This document shows, piece after piece, positions 1-7,446 of a stretch of 64,000 nt of DNA. Under the pieces are notes generated by a model that ran no database searches, was not told the DNA's origin, and was given only the letters and a program-made list of their open reading frames with translations. The translations under genes were made by a program, and so were the position numbers. The stretch's first letter is position 1, and each line of letters opens with the position of its first letter. The stretch is from assembly GCA_027484145.1 (NCBI GenBank), contig JAIXUH010000002.1:124001-188000 (forward strand), in the 5' to 3' direction. The DNA comes from Rhodobacter sp. GTDB lineage: Bacteria > Pseudomonadota > Alphaproteobacteria > Rhodobacterales > Rhodobacteraceae.

Positions 1-536
1 TTGAGATGAACCGGATCGTGGTGGCTGTTGACCCGCCGATGACGGGCAAATCGACGTCGGATGAATGCGGGATCGTGGTGGTTGGCGTGAACACCCAAGG
101 CGAGCCGCGCAAGTGGCGGGCGGTCGTGTTGCACGATGCCAGCGTGCGGGGCAGTTCCACCGTCTGGGCCGAGGCGGCGGTGCAGGCCTATTACACCTTT
201 GGGGCCGACCGGATGGTGGCCGAGGTCAATCAGGGGGGATCGCTGGTTGAAGCGATGATCCGGCAGGTTGACCCGCTGATCTCCTATCGCGCTGTTCACG
301 CGGCAGTGGGAAAGGCGGCACGGGCGGAACCTGTGGCTGCCCTGTACGAACAAGGCCGCGTCCGGCATGTGCGGGGATTGGCAGAGCTGGAGGACCAGAT
401 GTGCCAGATGACCAGCGGCGGATTTCAGGGCAAGGGCAGTCCGGACCGGGTGGATGCGCTGGTCTGGGCGCTGACTGATGCCATGCTGGAACCGGCGCGG
501 AGCTATGTGGGAAGGCCCAAGGTGCGAACCCTCTAG
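1..536 (+). CDS. GTA large terminase, C-terminal part (g2 homologue), 5' truncated
   Basis: This is the end of the packaging motor subunit that pumps host DNA into GTA heads and cuts it. Only about the last 177 residues are present; the frame is open to base 1, so the ATPase half lies outside the window. The visible part is the RNase H-like nuclease domain: IVVAVDPP near the start supplies the first catalytic Asp, and VDALVWALTDAM near the end contains another conserved acidic position. The ATG at base 6 is an internal Met, not the start. The stop codon sits in a CTAG shared with the convergent gene on the other strand. The portal gene follows about 590 bases downstream, as in the R. capsulatus GTA apart from the gene inserted between them. 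Confidence 0.93.
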   Translation, partial: EMNRIVVAVDPPMTGKSTSDECGIVVVGVNTQGEPRKWRAVVLHDASVRGSSTVWAEAAVQAYYTFGADRMVAEVNQGGSLVEAMIRQVDPLISYRAVHAAVGKAARAEPVAALYEQGRVRHVRGLAELEDQMCQMTSGGFQGKGSPDRVDALVWALTDAMLEPARSYVGRPKVRTL

Positions 537-1036
537 CCCGGCGCGCGAAAACGGCGGATGGCGGTGGCGATTTCGGTGCCGGTCTTGCCGGTGCCCATGG
601 CCAGCACGGGATAGGGCGGCAGGCGCAGGCCGCGGTAAAGCGCTGCAAGCGGAAGGTAGGGCCAATAGGGCCGGATGGGGTGCTTTGGGCTGATCATCAC
701 GGTCTGGTTGGCCTTGGCGCTTTTGACGGCGCGCCAGGTCAGGTCTTTCCAGGCAATGGGGTCGGCGGACAGGCGATGATCTGTCAGGCCGCGCCGGTCG
801 AGCGTCAGAAGGGTAGGCAGGCTAAGGCTTTTGACGCAGATCGCGGTCAGGCAGGCGGAAAGTGGCAGCAAGATCAGGCCACAAAGAAGGCAGGTGAGGA
901 TGACGGCCATCTCGGTCTGATGGGCCGGGGCTGCCAGAAGCCACAGTGCAAACAACAGGCTGCCGCCCCAGAAGGCGGAAAGGATGATCAGGCCAAGGCG
1001 GCGGGGTGGCAGGACGATGCTTTCCATAAGCCGCAT
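533..1036 (-). CDS. Small membrane protein on the opposite strand inside the GTA cluster
   Basis: A protein of about 167 residues with two hydrophobic segments (roughly residues 14-35 and 42-66) followed by a soluble C-terminal half containing LTLDRRGLTDH and IAWKDLTW. Two helices followed by a small soluble domain resemble PH-like membrane proteins such as the STM3941 family, but this is only a resemblance. I chose the ATG at 1036; a TTG at 1063 and an ATG at 1027 are alternatives, and none has a clear ribosome binding site. A TTGACA hexamer lies just upstream on its own strand. Gene 3' ends overlap at CTAG with the terminase. Its position between terminase and portal, pointing the other way, is unlike the R. 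capsulatus order. Function unknown. Confidence 0.6.
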   Translation of the reverse strand: MRLMESIVLPPRRLGLIILSAFWGGSLLFALWLLAAPAHQTEMAVILTCLLCGLILLPLSACLTAICVKSLSLPTLLTLDRRGLTDHRLSADPIAWKDLTWRAVKSAKANQTVMISPKHPIRPYWPYLPLAALYRGLRLPPYPVLAMGTGKTGTEIATAIRRFRAPG

Positions 1037-1121
1037 GGACGATCGAATTCTTGTTTTTGTCAATCAGAACGGGCGACGCGCCCGGATGGCAGGCCTTTGG
1101 CCGGCGAATGGAGGAAGACGC

Positions 1122-2303
1122 ATGGTGTTCGATTTCCTGCGAAGGGCCGAGCCAACGGTTCCGGTGGTGGAAAAGAAGGCATCGGCCACGGGGCGGGTGG
1201 TGGCTTGGGGATCATCTGGCCGGGTCAAGTGGAGCCCGCGTGACACCGGGTCACTGACGCGCACGGGGTTTCTGGCCAACCCGGTCGGGTTTCGGGCTGT
1301 GAAGCTGATTGCCGAGGCCGCTGCCGCATTGCCGCTGGTGTGTCAGGATGCTGAGCGGCGCTATGACACCCACCCGATGCTGGCCCTGATCAACCGGCCC
1401 AACGGCGCGCAGGGACGGGCCGAGTTTCTTGAGGCGGCCTATGGCTATCTGATGCTGACTGGGAATGCCTATCTGGAGGCGGTTCCTGGTGCGGTGCGGT
1501 TGCCGGGGGAATTGCACGTGCTGCGGTCTGACCGGATGAGTCTGGTGCCGGGGCAGGACGGCTGGCCCGTGGCCTATGATTACAACGTGGGCGGGCGCAC
1601 GCATCGGTTTGACATGACGACGGGGATGCAGCCGATCTGCCATCTGAAATCGTTCCACCCGCAGGATGACCACTATGGCTTGTCGCCGATGCAAGCTGCG
1701 GCGGTGGCGGTCGATGTGCACAATGCGGCAAGTGCATGGTCAAAGGCCCTGCTGGACAATGCGGCACGGCCTTCGGGGGCGATTGTTTACAAGGGGGTGG
1801 ATGGGCAAGGCTCCTTGTCCGCCGACCAATATGACCGTCTGGTGGGCGAGATCGAGGCCAACCATCAAGGCGCACGCAATGCCGGGCGGCCGATGTTGCT
1901 GGAAGGCGGTCTGGACTGGAAACCGATGGGGTTTTCGCCAAGCGACATGGAGTTTCAAGAAACCAAGGAGGCTGCCGCGCGCGAGATTGCCATCGCCTTT
2001 GGCATTCCGCCGATGCTGCTGGGGATTCCGGGGGATGCAACCTATGCCAATTATCAGGAGGCCAACCGCGCGTTCTATCGCCTGACGGTCTTGCCGCTGG
2101 CGGCCAAGGTCATGGCGGATGTCAGCCATTGGCTGGTCTGTCTGACGGGTGAGGCGGTGGAGCTGAAGGTGGATCTGGACCAGATCCCGGCGCTGGCGGC
2201 CGAGCGTGATCAGCAATGGGCCCGCGTGGGGGGGGCAGACTTTCTGACGGTGGCCGAAAAGCGGCGTCTGCTGGGTCTGCCCGCCATTCAGGAGGGGGAA
2301 TGA
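1122..2303 (+). CDS. GTA portal protein (g3 homologue), HK97 family
   Basis: Forms the dodecameric portal through which DNA enters the capsid and to which the tail connector docks. The 393-residue product has the HK97-type phage portal pattern: RTGFLANPVGFRAVKLIAEA near the N-terminus, YGYLMLTGNAYLE, LKSFHPQDDHYGLSPM, and a C-terminal AFGIPPMLLG with NYQEANRAFYR. The frame is open further upstream, but the ATG at 1122 is preceded by GAGGAAG at good spacing and gives the usual family length. It overlaps g3.5 by four bases (ATGA), so the two are translationally coupled. Confidence 0.93.
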   Translation: MVFDFLRRAEPTVPVVEKKASATGRVVAWGSSGRVKWSPRDTGSLTRTGFLANPVGFRAVKLIAEAAAALPLVCQDAERRYDTHPMLALINRPNGAQGRAEFLEAAYGYLMLTGNAYLEAVPGAVRLPGELHVLRSDRMSLVPGQDGWPVAYDYNVGGRTHRFDMTTGMQPICHLKSFHPQDDHYGLSPMQAAAVAVDVHNAASAWSKALLDNAARPSGAIVYKGVDGQGSLSADQYDRLVGEIEANHQGARNAGRPMLLEGGLDWKPMGFSPSDMEFQETKEAAAREIAIAFGIPPMLLGIPGDATYANYQEANRAFYRLTVLPLAAKVMADVSHWLVCLTGEAVELKVDLDQIPALAAERDQQWARVGGADFLTVAEKRRLLGLPAIQEGE

Positions 2304-2545
2304 CGACGCGCAAACTGCCGGGGGGATCGCGGTTCCTGTACGACAGTTTTGATGCGGCACAGGCCCGGATCGAGGCGAATGAGCGCGTGGCCGAAGAACG
2401 ATGGGTCGCGCTGGATTACCGGCTGGGCCAGATCGATGCCGTGTTGGAGCGGTTGGAAAAGCGCATTTGGCTGGGGGTTTACGGCGTTGCGGCCTTTCTG
2501 CTGGCGCAGGGGGCCGAGGCACTTTTGCAGGCGGCGATGAGGTGA
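2300..2545 (+). CDS. GTA g3.5-like small head-formation protein
   Basis: An 81-residue protein starting at the ATG that overlaps the portal stop codon. The middle (about residues 18-52) is a charged helix with heptad-like spacing that could be a coiled coil, and the C-terminal third (IWLGVYGVAAFLLAQGAEA) is hydrophobic enough to be one membrane segment. Position and size match the small ORF between portal and protease in the R. capsulatus GTA (g3.5, rcc01685 type). Its exact job is unclear from sequence; a role in head formation is inferred from position. Confidence 0.75.
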   Translation: MTTRKLPGGSRFLYDSFDAAQARIEANERVAEERWVALDYRLGQIDAVLERLEKRIWLGVYGVAAFLLAQGAEALLQAAMR

Positions 2546-2549
2546 AGCG

Positions 2550-3107
2550 ATGATGATGGATTGGGGCGCGCCCGAGCGGAAATATCACCGCCCGGAGGCC
2601 GGGCTTTTGATGACGGATGGTCATGTGGTCGAAGGTTATGCCAGCCTGTTCGGCCAGAAGGATCAGGGCGGCGATGTGGTTCTTCCAGGTGCTTATGCTG
2701 CCAGTCTGAAGCGCCTTGCCATACGGGGCGAGCGGGTCAAACTGCTGTGGCAGCATGATCCGGCGCAGCCGATCGGCGTGTGGGATGAGGTGCGCGAAGA
2801 TGCCACCGGCCTGCGGGTCAAGGGCCGCATCCTGACCGAAGTGGAGCGCGGACGCGAGGCCGCGGCCTTGCTGGCGGCCGGGGCGATTGATGGGTTGTCG
2901 ATCGGTTTTCGCACGGTGAAAGCGGAACGCGATGGAAAGGGGCAGCGCCTGCTTTCCGAGCTGGAGCTTTGGGAAGTGTCTCTGGTGACCTTTCCGATGC
3001 TTCGTGAGGCACGCGTGGCGGCCAAGTCTGATGACGAGGCAGAGTGCCACTGGCGTGATCTGGCGACGATCCTTGAGGATGCGCGCCACCAACTGGCCGA
3101 GCGGTAA
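2550..3107 (+). CDS. GTA prohead protease (g4 homologue), HK97 U35 family
   Basis: Serine protease that trims the capsid protein during head maturation. The 185-residue sequence shows the U35 motifs: VEGYASLFGQKDQGGDVV, the catalytic His in LLWQHDPAQPIG (H69), the catalytic Ser in GAIDGLSIGF (S117), and the conserved ELELWEVSLVTFPM segment. The start has three consecutive ATG codons (2550, 2553, 2556), any of which could be used, behind an AGGTGAAG ribosome binding site. It lies directly before the major capsid gene, the standard protease-capsid pair. Confidence 0.93.
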   Translation: MMMDWGAPERKYHRPEAGLLMTDGHVVEGYASLFGQKDQGGDVVLPGAYAASLKRLAIRGERVKLLWQHDPAQPIGVWDEVREDATGLRVKGRILTEVERGREAAALLAAGAIDGLSIGFRTVKAERDGKGQRLLSELELWEVSLVTFPMLREARVAAKSDDEAECHWRDLATILEDARHQLAER

Positions 3108-3141
3108 CGCCCCGGCTTTCGTTCAGACCCGAGGAGAGACG

Positions 3142-4338
3142 ATGACCGAGAGAAAGGCTCTGGCCGGGGAAGCTATGTCCCGCGGCCTGCATCCGGGGGC
3201 GGAGGTCAAATCCGCAATGGCCGGATTTCTGAAAGAGTTCAAGGGCTTTCAGGACGATGTGAAACACGCGCTGCAACATCAGGAAGAGCGACTGAGCATG
3301 CTGAACCAAAAGACGATGACGTATGGCCGCCCGGCACTGTCGGCGGCGGTGGATCTGGCCGCACCGCATCAGAAGGCGTTTGATGCCTATCTGCGGTCCG
3401 GCGATGACGATGGCCTGCGGGGACTTGTGTTGGAAGGCAAGGCCCTGAACACGGCCGTTGCGGCAGATGGCGGCTATCTGGTGGATCCGGTCACGGCTGA
3501 CATGATCCGCTCCAGCCTGAAGTCGACCGCATCGATCCGGGCGATTGCCAATGTGGTGCAGGTGGAGGCCAGCAGCTTTGACGTGCTGATCGATCATACC
3601 GATGTGGGATCGGGCTGGGCCACGGAAACCGGCACCATTGCCGAAACTGCAACCCCGGCGATTGAGCGCATCTCAATCACCCTGCACGAGTTGTCGGCCA
3701 TGCCGAAGGCAAGCCAGCGGTTGCTGGATGACAGTGCCTTTGATGTCGAAGGCTGGCTGGCCGGGCGCATTGCCGACAAGTTCGCCCGTGCCGAAGCTGC
3801 GGCTTTTGTTTCCGGCGACGGTGTCGACAAGCCGAAGGGCTTCCTGACCCATCCGAAGCTGGCGGAAAACCTGTGGGCCTGGGGGAGCCTTGGCTATATC
3901 GCCACCGGGGTTGCCGGCGACTTTGCCTCGATCAATCCGGCAGATGCGGTGGTGGATCTGGTCTATGCGCTGGAGGCGAATTATCGCGCCAACGCGTCTT
4001 TCGTGATGAACTCGAAAACCGCCGGTGCGGTGCGCAAGATGAAGGATGCCGATGGCCGCTTTTTGTGGTCGGACGGTCTGGCGGCCGGCGAGCCTGCGCG
4101 CCTGATGGGGTATCCGGTGCTGATTGCCGAGGATATGCCCGACATTGCCAACAATGCCTTCGCGGTGGCCTTTGGCGATTTTGCGGCGGGCTATACGATT
4201 GCAGAACGGCCGGACATGCGGGTGCTGCGCGACCCGTTCAGCGCCAAGCCCCATGTCCTGTTCTATGCCAGCAAGCGGGTCGGCGGTGATGTGTCGGACT
4301 TTGCGGCGATCAAGCTGCTGAGGTTCGCGCTGTCGTAA
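3142..4338 (+). CDS. GTA major capsid protein (g5 homologue), HK97 fold
   Basis: The main shell subunit, 398 residues from the ATG at 3142 behind a GAGGAGA ribosome binding site. Residues 1-100 form a charged, helical scaffold-like delta domain. The mature part should start near EGK/ALNTAVAADGGYLVDP, i.e. after Lys100; in the R. capsulatus GTA the capsid is cut at the equivalent Lys/Ala junction. The C-terminal part has the HK97 capsid signatures SAMPKASQRLLDDSAFDVE, NSKTAGAVRKMKDADGRFLW and MGYPVLIAEDMPD. A strong hairpin follows the stop codon and may help keep this message at higher level than its neighbours. Confidence 0.96.
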   Translation: MTERKALAGEAMSRGLHPGAEVKSAMAGFLKEFKGFQDDVKHALQHQEERLSMLNQKTMTYGRPALSAAVDLAAPHQKAFDAYLRSGDDDGLRGLVLEGKALNTAVAADGGYLVDPVTADMIRSSLKSTASIRAIANVVQVEASSFDVLIDHTDVGSGWATETGTIAETATPAIERISITLHELSAMPKASQRLLDDSAFDVEGWLAGRIADKFARAEAAAFVSGDGVDKPKGFLTHPKLAENLWAWGSLGYIATGVAGDFASINPADAVVDLVYALEANYRANASFVMNSKTAGAVRKMKDADGRFLWSDGLAAGEPARLMGYPVLIAEDMPDIANNAFAVAFGDFAAGYTIAERPDMRVLRDPFSAKPHVLFYASKRVGGDVSDFAAIKLLRFALS

Positions 4339-4350
4339 GGCGGCGCAACA

Positions 4351-4374
4351 GTCCTTCGGCGGGTTCCGAAGGAC
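4351..4374 (+). other. Perfect hairpin after the capsid gene
   Basis: GTCCTTCGG, six-base loop CGGGTT, CCGAAGGAC: a perfect nine-base-pair stem starting 13 bases after the capsid stop codon. No run of T follows, so it is not a classical intrinsic terminator. It lies in the longest gap of the otherwise tightly packed GTA operon (about 148 bases between g5 and g6). A role in partial termination or in protecting the 3' end of capsid mRNA is an inference. Confidence 0.8.
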
Positions 4375-4486
4375 GGGACGGGCGCGCGCATGACCACCCA
4401 TGCCGACCAACTGCTTCCCCCTCCGTCCAAGCGGCACGGGGCGCGCGCCCGAACATGACAAGCGGTGGGGCAACCGGAGACAAGAC

Positions 4487-5089
4487 ATGATGTTGACCGA
4501 GTTGACGGCGGTGCCGGGATCGGCGCTGCCGGTGCAGGTGATGAAAGACCACCTGCGGCTGGGCACCGGCTTTACCGACGTTGGCCTGCAGGATGGGTTG
4601 ATTGAAACGCACCTGCGTGCTGCGATAGCGGCGATTGAAGGGCGGACGGGCAAGGCCCTGTTGGCCCGGCGCTTCCTGCTGCGGCTGTCACGTTGGCGCG
4701 AAACCAAGGCCGGGCATGCCCTGCCGATTGCGCCGATCTCGCTGGTGGTGTCGGTGATGCTGCTGGATGGCAATGGTGTGGCGACGATGGTGCCGCAGGA
4801 CCGCTATCGGCTGGAACCAGACATGCAGCGCCCGCACTTGAAAGGGGTCGGAACGGCCTTGCCGGTGCTGGCGGAAAGCGGGGCGGTGGAAATCACCTTT
4901 GATGCCGGGTTTGGCACTGACTGGGCCACAGTGCCGGATGATCTGGCGCAAGCGGTAATGCTGCTGGCGGCCGAGTTCTATGAACAACGCCATGATGGCG
5001 GCCGCGGATTGCCCGCCTTGCCTCTGGCAGTGCAGGCGCTGATCGAACGCTGGCGCACGGTGCGGGTGCTGGGCGGGGGTGGCGCATGA
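4487..5089 (+). CDS. GTA head-tail connector/adaptor (g6 homologue)
   Basis: A 200-residue connector protein that docks beneath the portal. It has the N-terminal pattern of the phage gp6-like/phiE125 gp8 family: LTELTAVPGSALPVQVMKDHLRL followed by a helical stretch, HLRAAIAAIEGRTGKALL, and a conserved QAVMLLAAEFYEQRHDG toward the C-terminus. The ATG at 4487 has GGAGA six bases upstream; the next codon is also ATG. The stop overlaps the g7 start (ATGA), implying translational coupling. Confidence 0.88.
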   Translation: MMLTELTAVPGSALPVQVMKDHLRLGTGFTDVGLQDGLIETHLRAAIAAIEGRTGKALLARRFLLRLSRWRETKAGHALPIAPISLVVSVMLLDGNGVATMVPQDRYRLEPDMQRPHLKGVGTALPVLAESGAVEITFDAGFGTDWATVPDDLAQAVMLLAAEFYEQRHDGGRGLPALPLAVQALIERWRTVRVLGGGGA

Positions 5090-5424
5090 GCAAGGTCAAC
5101 CTGAACCGCCTGCTGGTGCTGGAGCAATCGGTGCGGCTGTCGGATGGGGCGGGTGGCTTTACACAAAGCTGGGCGCCGGTCGGCAGCCTGTGGGCCGAGA
5201 TCGTGCCCGGCGCCGGCGGGAACAGCGGCGGCGAGGAGGTGACGCTGTCCAGCGTGCGCTATCGCATCACCGTGCGGGGGGCACCGGAAGGATCGCCGCG
5301 CCGCCCAGTGCCCGAACAACGCTTTCGCGAAGGGGCGCGCGTGTTTCTGATTCTGGCGGTGACCGAGCACGATCCGCAGGGGCACCATCTGACCTGCTTT
5401 GCGCGCGAGGAGAAACCGTCATGA
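5086..5424 (+). CDS. GTA head-tail adaptor/stopper (g7 homologue)
   Basis: A 112-residue head-tail joining protein of the SPP1 gp16-like type. Typical features are an opening LNRLLVLEQSVRLSDGAGGF, then SWAPVGSLWAEIVP, a beta-rich core with RYRITVRG, and RFREGARVFLILAV near the end. Such proteins close the DNA exit channel of the filled head and accept the tail. It overlaps g6 and g8 by four bases each. Confidence 0.88.
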   Translation: MSKVNLNRLLVLEQSVRLSDGAGGFTQSWAPVGSLWAEIVPGAGGNSGGEEVTLSSVRYRITVRGAPEGSPRRPVPEQRFREGARVFLILAVTEHDPQGHHLTCFAREEKPS

Positions 5425-5819
5425 GTTACGCGGCAGCGGCAGCCCTTCAGGCAGCGGTGTATGGCGTTCTGGCGGCGGATCCCGGTTTGACCGGGGTGGC
5501 AGTGGTTGATGCCGTGCCGCCGGGCGAGGGCGCAGGAACCTTTGTGCTGATCGGGCCGGAAGAGGTTGCCGATGCATCCGACCGGTCGGGGGCAGGGGCA
5601 GAGCACCGCTTCGTGGTGTCGGTCATCAGCGATGCGACCGGATTTCTGACAGCGAAAACGGTCGCCGCCACGGTGTGCGACGTGCTGGTGGATGCCGCGC
5701 CGGCGATGGCACGCGGGCGGATTGTCGGGGTCCGGTTTGTAAAGGCAGTGGCGCGACGGTTGGAGGACGGCGACGTGCGCCGGATTGATCTGACCTTTCG
5801 CGCGCGGGTTGAAGTCTGA
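5421..5819 (+). CDS. GTA tail terminator (g8 homologue), DUF3168 family
   Basis: A 132-residue DUF3168 protein. The start ATG overlaps the g7 stop. The pattern AALQAAVYGVLAADPGLTGV, VFVLIGPEEV-like strand and HRFVVSVISD followed by a C-terminal RRIDLTFRARVEV is typical of the family, whose phage members cap the tail tube at the head-proximal end. Position between the stopper and the tail tube gene fits this role. Confidence 0.88.
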   Translation: MSYAAAAALQAAVYGVLAADPGLTGVAVVDAVPPGEGAGTFVLIGPEEVADASDRSGAGAEHRFVVSVISDATGFLTAKTVAATVCDVLVDAAPAMARGRIVGVRFVKAVARRLEDGDVRRIDLTFRARVEV

Positions 5820-5855
5820 CCGAGGCAGGTCTTTGGGTATCAAGGAGAAGCGGAT

Positions 5856-6269
5856 ATGGCGGTGCAGAACGGCAAGGACCTGTTGGTCAAGGTTGATCTG
5901 ACAGGGGACGGCACATTCGAGACAGTGGCCGGTTTGCGGGCGACGCGCATCAGTTTCAACGCGGAAACGGTGGACGTGACCAGCTTGGAAAGTGCGGGGG
6001 GCTGGCGTGAATTGCTGGGCGGGGCGGGGGTCAAGTCCGCCTCGATTTCGGGGTCTGGCGTGTTTCGGGATGCGAACACGGATGAGCGGGTGCGGCAGAT
6101 CTTCTTTGACGGAGAGGTGCCGGACTTTCAGGTCGTGATCCCGGATTTCGGCATCGTGGAAGGGGCGTTCCAGATCACCTCGATCGAATATGCAGGCAGC
6201 CACAATGGCGAGGCGACCTATGAGGTGTCGCTGTCGTCGGCGGGGGCTTTGACCTTTACGGCGCTGTGA
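5856..6269 (+). CDS. GTA major tail protein (g9 homologue), TP901-1 family
   Basis: The tail tube subunit, 137 residues. Recognisable elements are NGKDLLVKVDLTGDGTFETVAGLR, the ISFNAETVDVTSLES segment typical of TP901-1 type tail tubes, WRELLGGAGVKSASISGSG and a C-terminal EGAFQITSIEYAG. An AAGGAGAAG ribosome binding site precedes the ATG at 5856, giving this gene a strong independent start, as expected for an abundant structural protein. Its stop overlaps the g10 start. Confidence 0.92.
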   Translation: MAVQNGKDLLVKVDLTGDGTFETVAGLRATRISFNAETVDVTSLESAGGWRELLGGAGVKSASISGSGVFRDANTDERVRQIFFDGEVPDFQVVIPDFGIVEGAFQITSIEYAGSHNGEATYEVSLSSAGALTFTAL

Positions 6270-6589
6270 TGGCGAACCCTTGGGCGGGGGAAGTGGTGGT
6301 GCTTCTGGACGGGCAGACCCATGTGGCAAAGCTGACGCTGGGGGCACTTGCCGAACTGGAGACGACCCTTGCGACAGTGTCGCTGTTCGAACTGGTTGAG
6401 CGTTTCGAGTCTGGGCGGTTTTCGACGCGCGATGTGCTGGCCTTGCTGGTCGCGGGGTTGCGGGGCGGCGGCTGGCAAGGCACGGCCGCCGATCTGCGTA
6501 CGGTTCAGATCGGTGGCGGGCCATTGGAGGCGGCGCGGCTGGCGGCGGAACTGCTGGCCCGCGCTTTTGCCCTGCCTGGTGAGCGATGA
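6269..6589 (+). CDS. GTA g10-like tail protein / assembly chaperone
   Basis: A 106-residue protein from the ATG that shares one base with the g9 stop (TGATG); a GTG one codon earlier is an alternative. It matches the GTA-gp10 family pattern: NPWAGEVVVLLDGQTHVAKLTLGALAELE, then SLFELVERFESGRFSTRDVLALLVAGLRGGG. Proteins at this position, between tail tube and tape measure, usually act as tail assembly chaperones. It overlaps the following small gene by four bases. Confidence 0.85.
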   Translation: MANPWAGEVVVLLDGQTHVAKLTLGALAELETTLATVSLFELVERFESGRFSTRDVLALLVAGLRGGGWQGTAADLRTVQIGGGPLEAARLAAELLARAFALPGER

Positions 6590-6867
6590 GCGGGATCGAC
6601 TGGCCCGGCCTGATCCGGGCGGGGTTGCACGAGTTGCAGCTGCAGCCGGCCGTGTTTTGGCGGCTGAGCCCGGTGGAATTGAAGATCATGTTGGGGGCGG
6701 AGGCTGCGGCCCCGCCCATGACGCGCGCAAGGCTTGCCGAACTGGCGGATGCCTATCCGGACATGCGAAGGGAGACGGGACATGGCAGAGATCGAGGACC
6801 TGCAGGATCAGGTGGCCGCGCTGGAAGCAACGCTGGGGGCATCCACCGCGATGATTGCGGCGTTTGA
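6586..6867 (+). CDS. GTA g10.1-like tail assembly chaperone with extended C-terminus
   Basis: The first roughly 62 residues (DWPGLIRAGLHELQLQPAVFWRLSPVELKIMLG, PMTRARLAELADAYPD) match the small rcc01693-type phage tail assembly chaperone. In this window the frame does not stop before the tape measure start at 6782 but runs another 86 bases inside it, adding about 28 low-complexity Gly/Arg-rich residues. The codon at 6778-6780 is GGA; one base change from TGA would restore a stop just before g11. The extension therefore looks like a lost stop codon, a sequencing error, or a tolerated read-out. Confidence 0.75.
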   Translation: MSGIDWPGLIRAGLHELQLQPAVFWRLSPVELKIMLGAEAAAPPMTRARLAELADAYPDMRRETGHGRDRGPAGSGGRAGSNAGGIHRDDCGV

Positions 6868-7435
6868 GGGCGAACTTGCCCGGATGCAGCAGACGATGGT
6901 GTTTACGGGGCGCGAGGTGAACACACTGTCAAGCGGCATTGGCGGCGGTCTGCGGCGGGCCTTTGATGGCCTGATCTTTGACGGGGTTAAGCTGTCAGAC
7001 GCGCTGAAACTGGTTGCGCAAAGCATGGTCAGCTCTGTCTACAACGTGGCGATGAAGCCGGTTCAGGGTGCCTTGGGCGGACTGGTCGCCAGCGGGATCA
7101 ATGCGGTCTTGTCCGGGATGATGCCGTTTCAGGCGGGCGGCAGCTTTTCGCAAGGTCGGGTGATGCCCTTTGCCAAAGGGGGCGTTGTTTCGCAGCCGAC
7201 CAGCTTTCCGATGCGCAATGGCCGCGGCCTGATGGGCGAGGCGGGGCCAGAGGCGATTATGCCACTGGCGCGGGGTGCTGATGGCCGCCTTGGCGTGCAA
7301 GCGGCTGGGGCACGGCGTGCCGTCACGGTCGTGATGAACATTCAGACACCGGATGTGCAGGGCTTTCAGCGCAGCCAAAGCCAGATCGCGGCACAGGCTG
7401 CGCGGGCCTTGGCCCGCGGGCAACGCAACCGATAG
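6782..7435 (+). CDS. GTA tape measure protein (g11 homologue)
   Basis: Sets tail length. At 217 residues it is very short, consistent with the short GTA tail. The N-terminus (IEDLQDQVAALEATLGASTAM) is a predicted coiled coil, the centre has hydrophobic and amphipathic segments (VAMKPVQGALGGLVASGINAV) and the C-terminal part has the conserved FAKGGVVSQPTSFPM and MGEAGPEAIMPLARGADG motifs seen in lambda-type tape measure C-termini. The frame is open upstream, but the ATG at 6782 follows GGGAGACGGG and gives the family length. It overlaps the extended g10.1 frame. Confidence 0.92.
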   Translation: MAEIEDLQDQVAALEATLGASTAMIAAFEGELARMQQTMVFTGREVNTLSSGIGGGLRRAFDGLIFDGVKLSDALKLVAQSMVSSVYNVAMKPVQGALGGLVASGINAVLSGMMPFQAGGSFSQGRVMPFAKGGVVSQPTSFPMRNGRGLMGEAGPEAIMPLARGADGRLGVQAAGARRAVTVVMNIQTPDVQGFQRSQSQIAAQAARALARGQRNR

Positions 7436-7446
7436 GAGCAGGTCAT

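Noticed and set aside
1740-3092. Long minus-strand open frame (about 450 codons) across portal, protease and g3.5
   Set aside because: It is the shadow of well-supported + strand GTA genes in GC-rich DNA; the translation has no recognisable domain.
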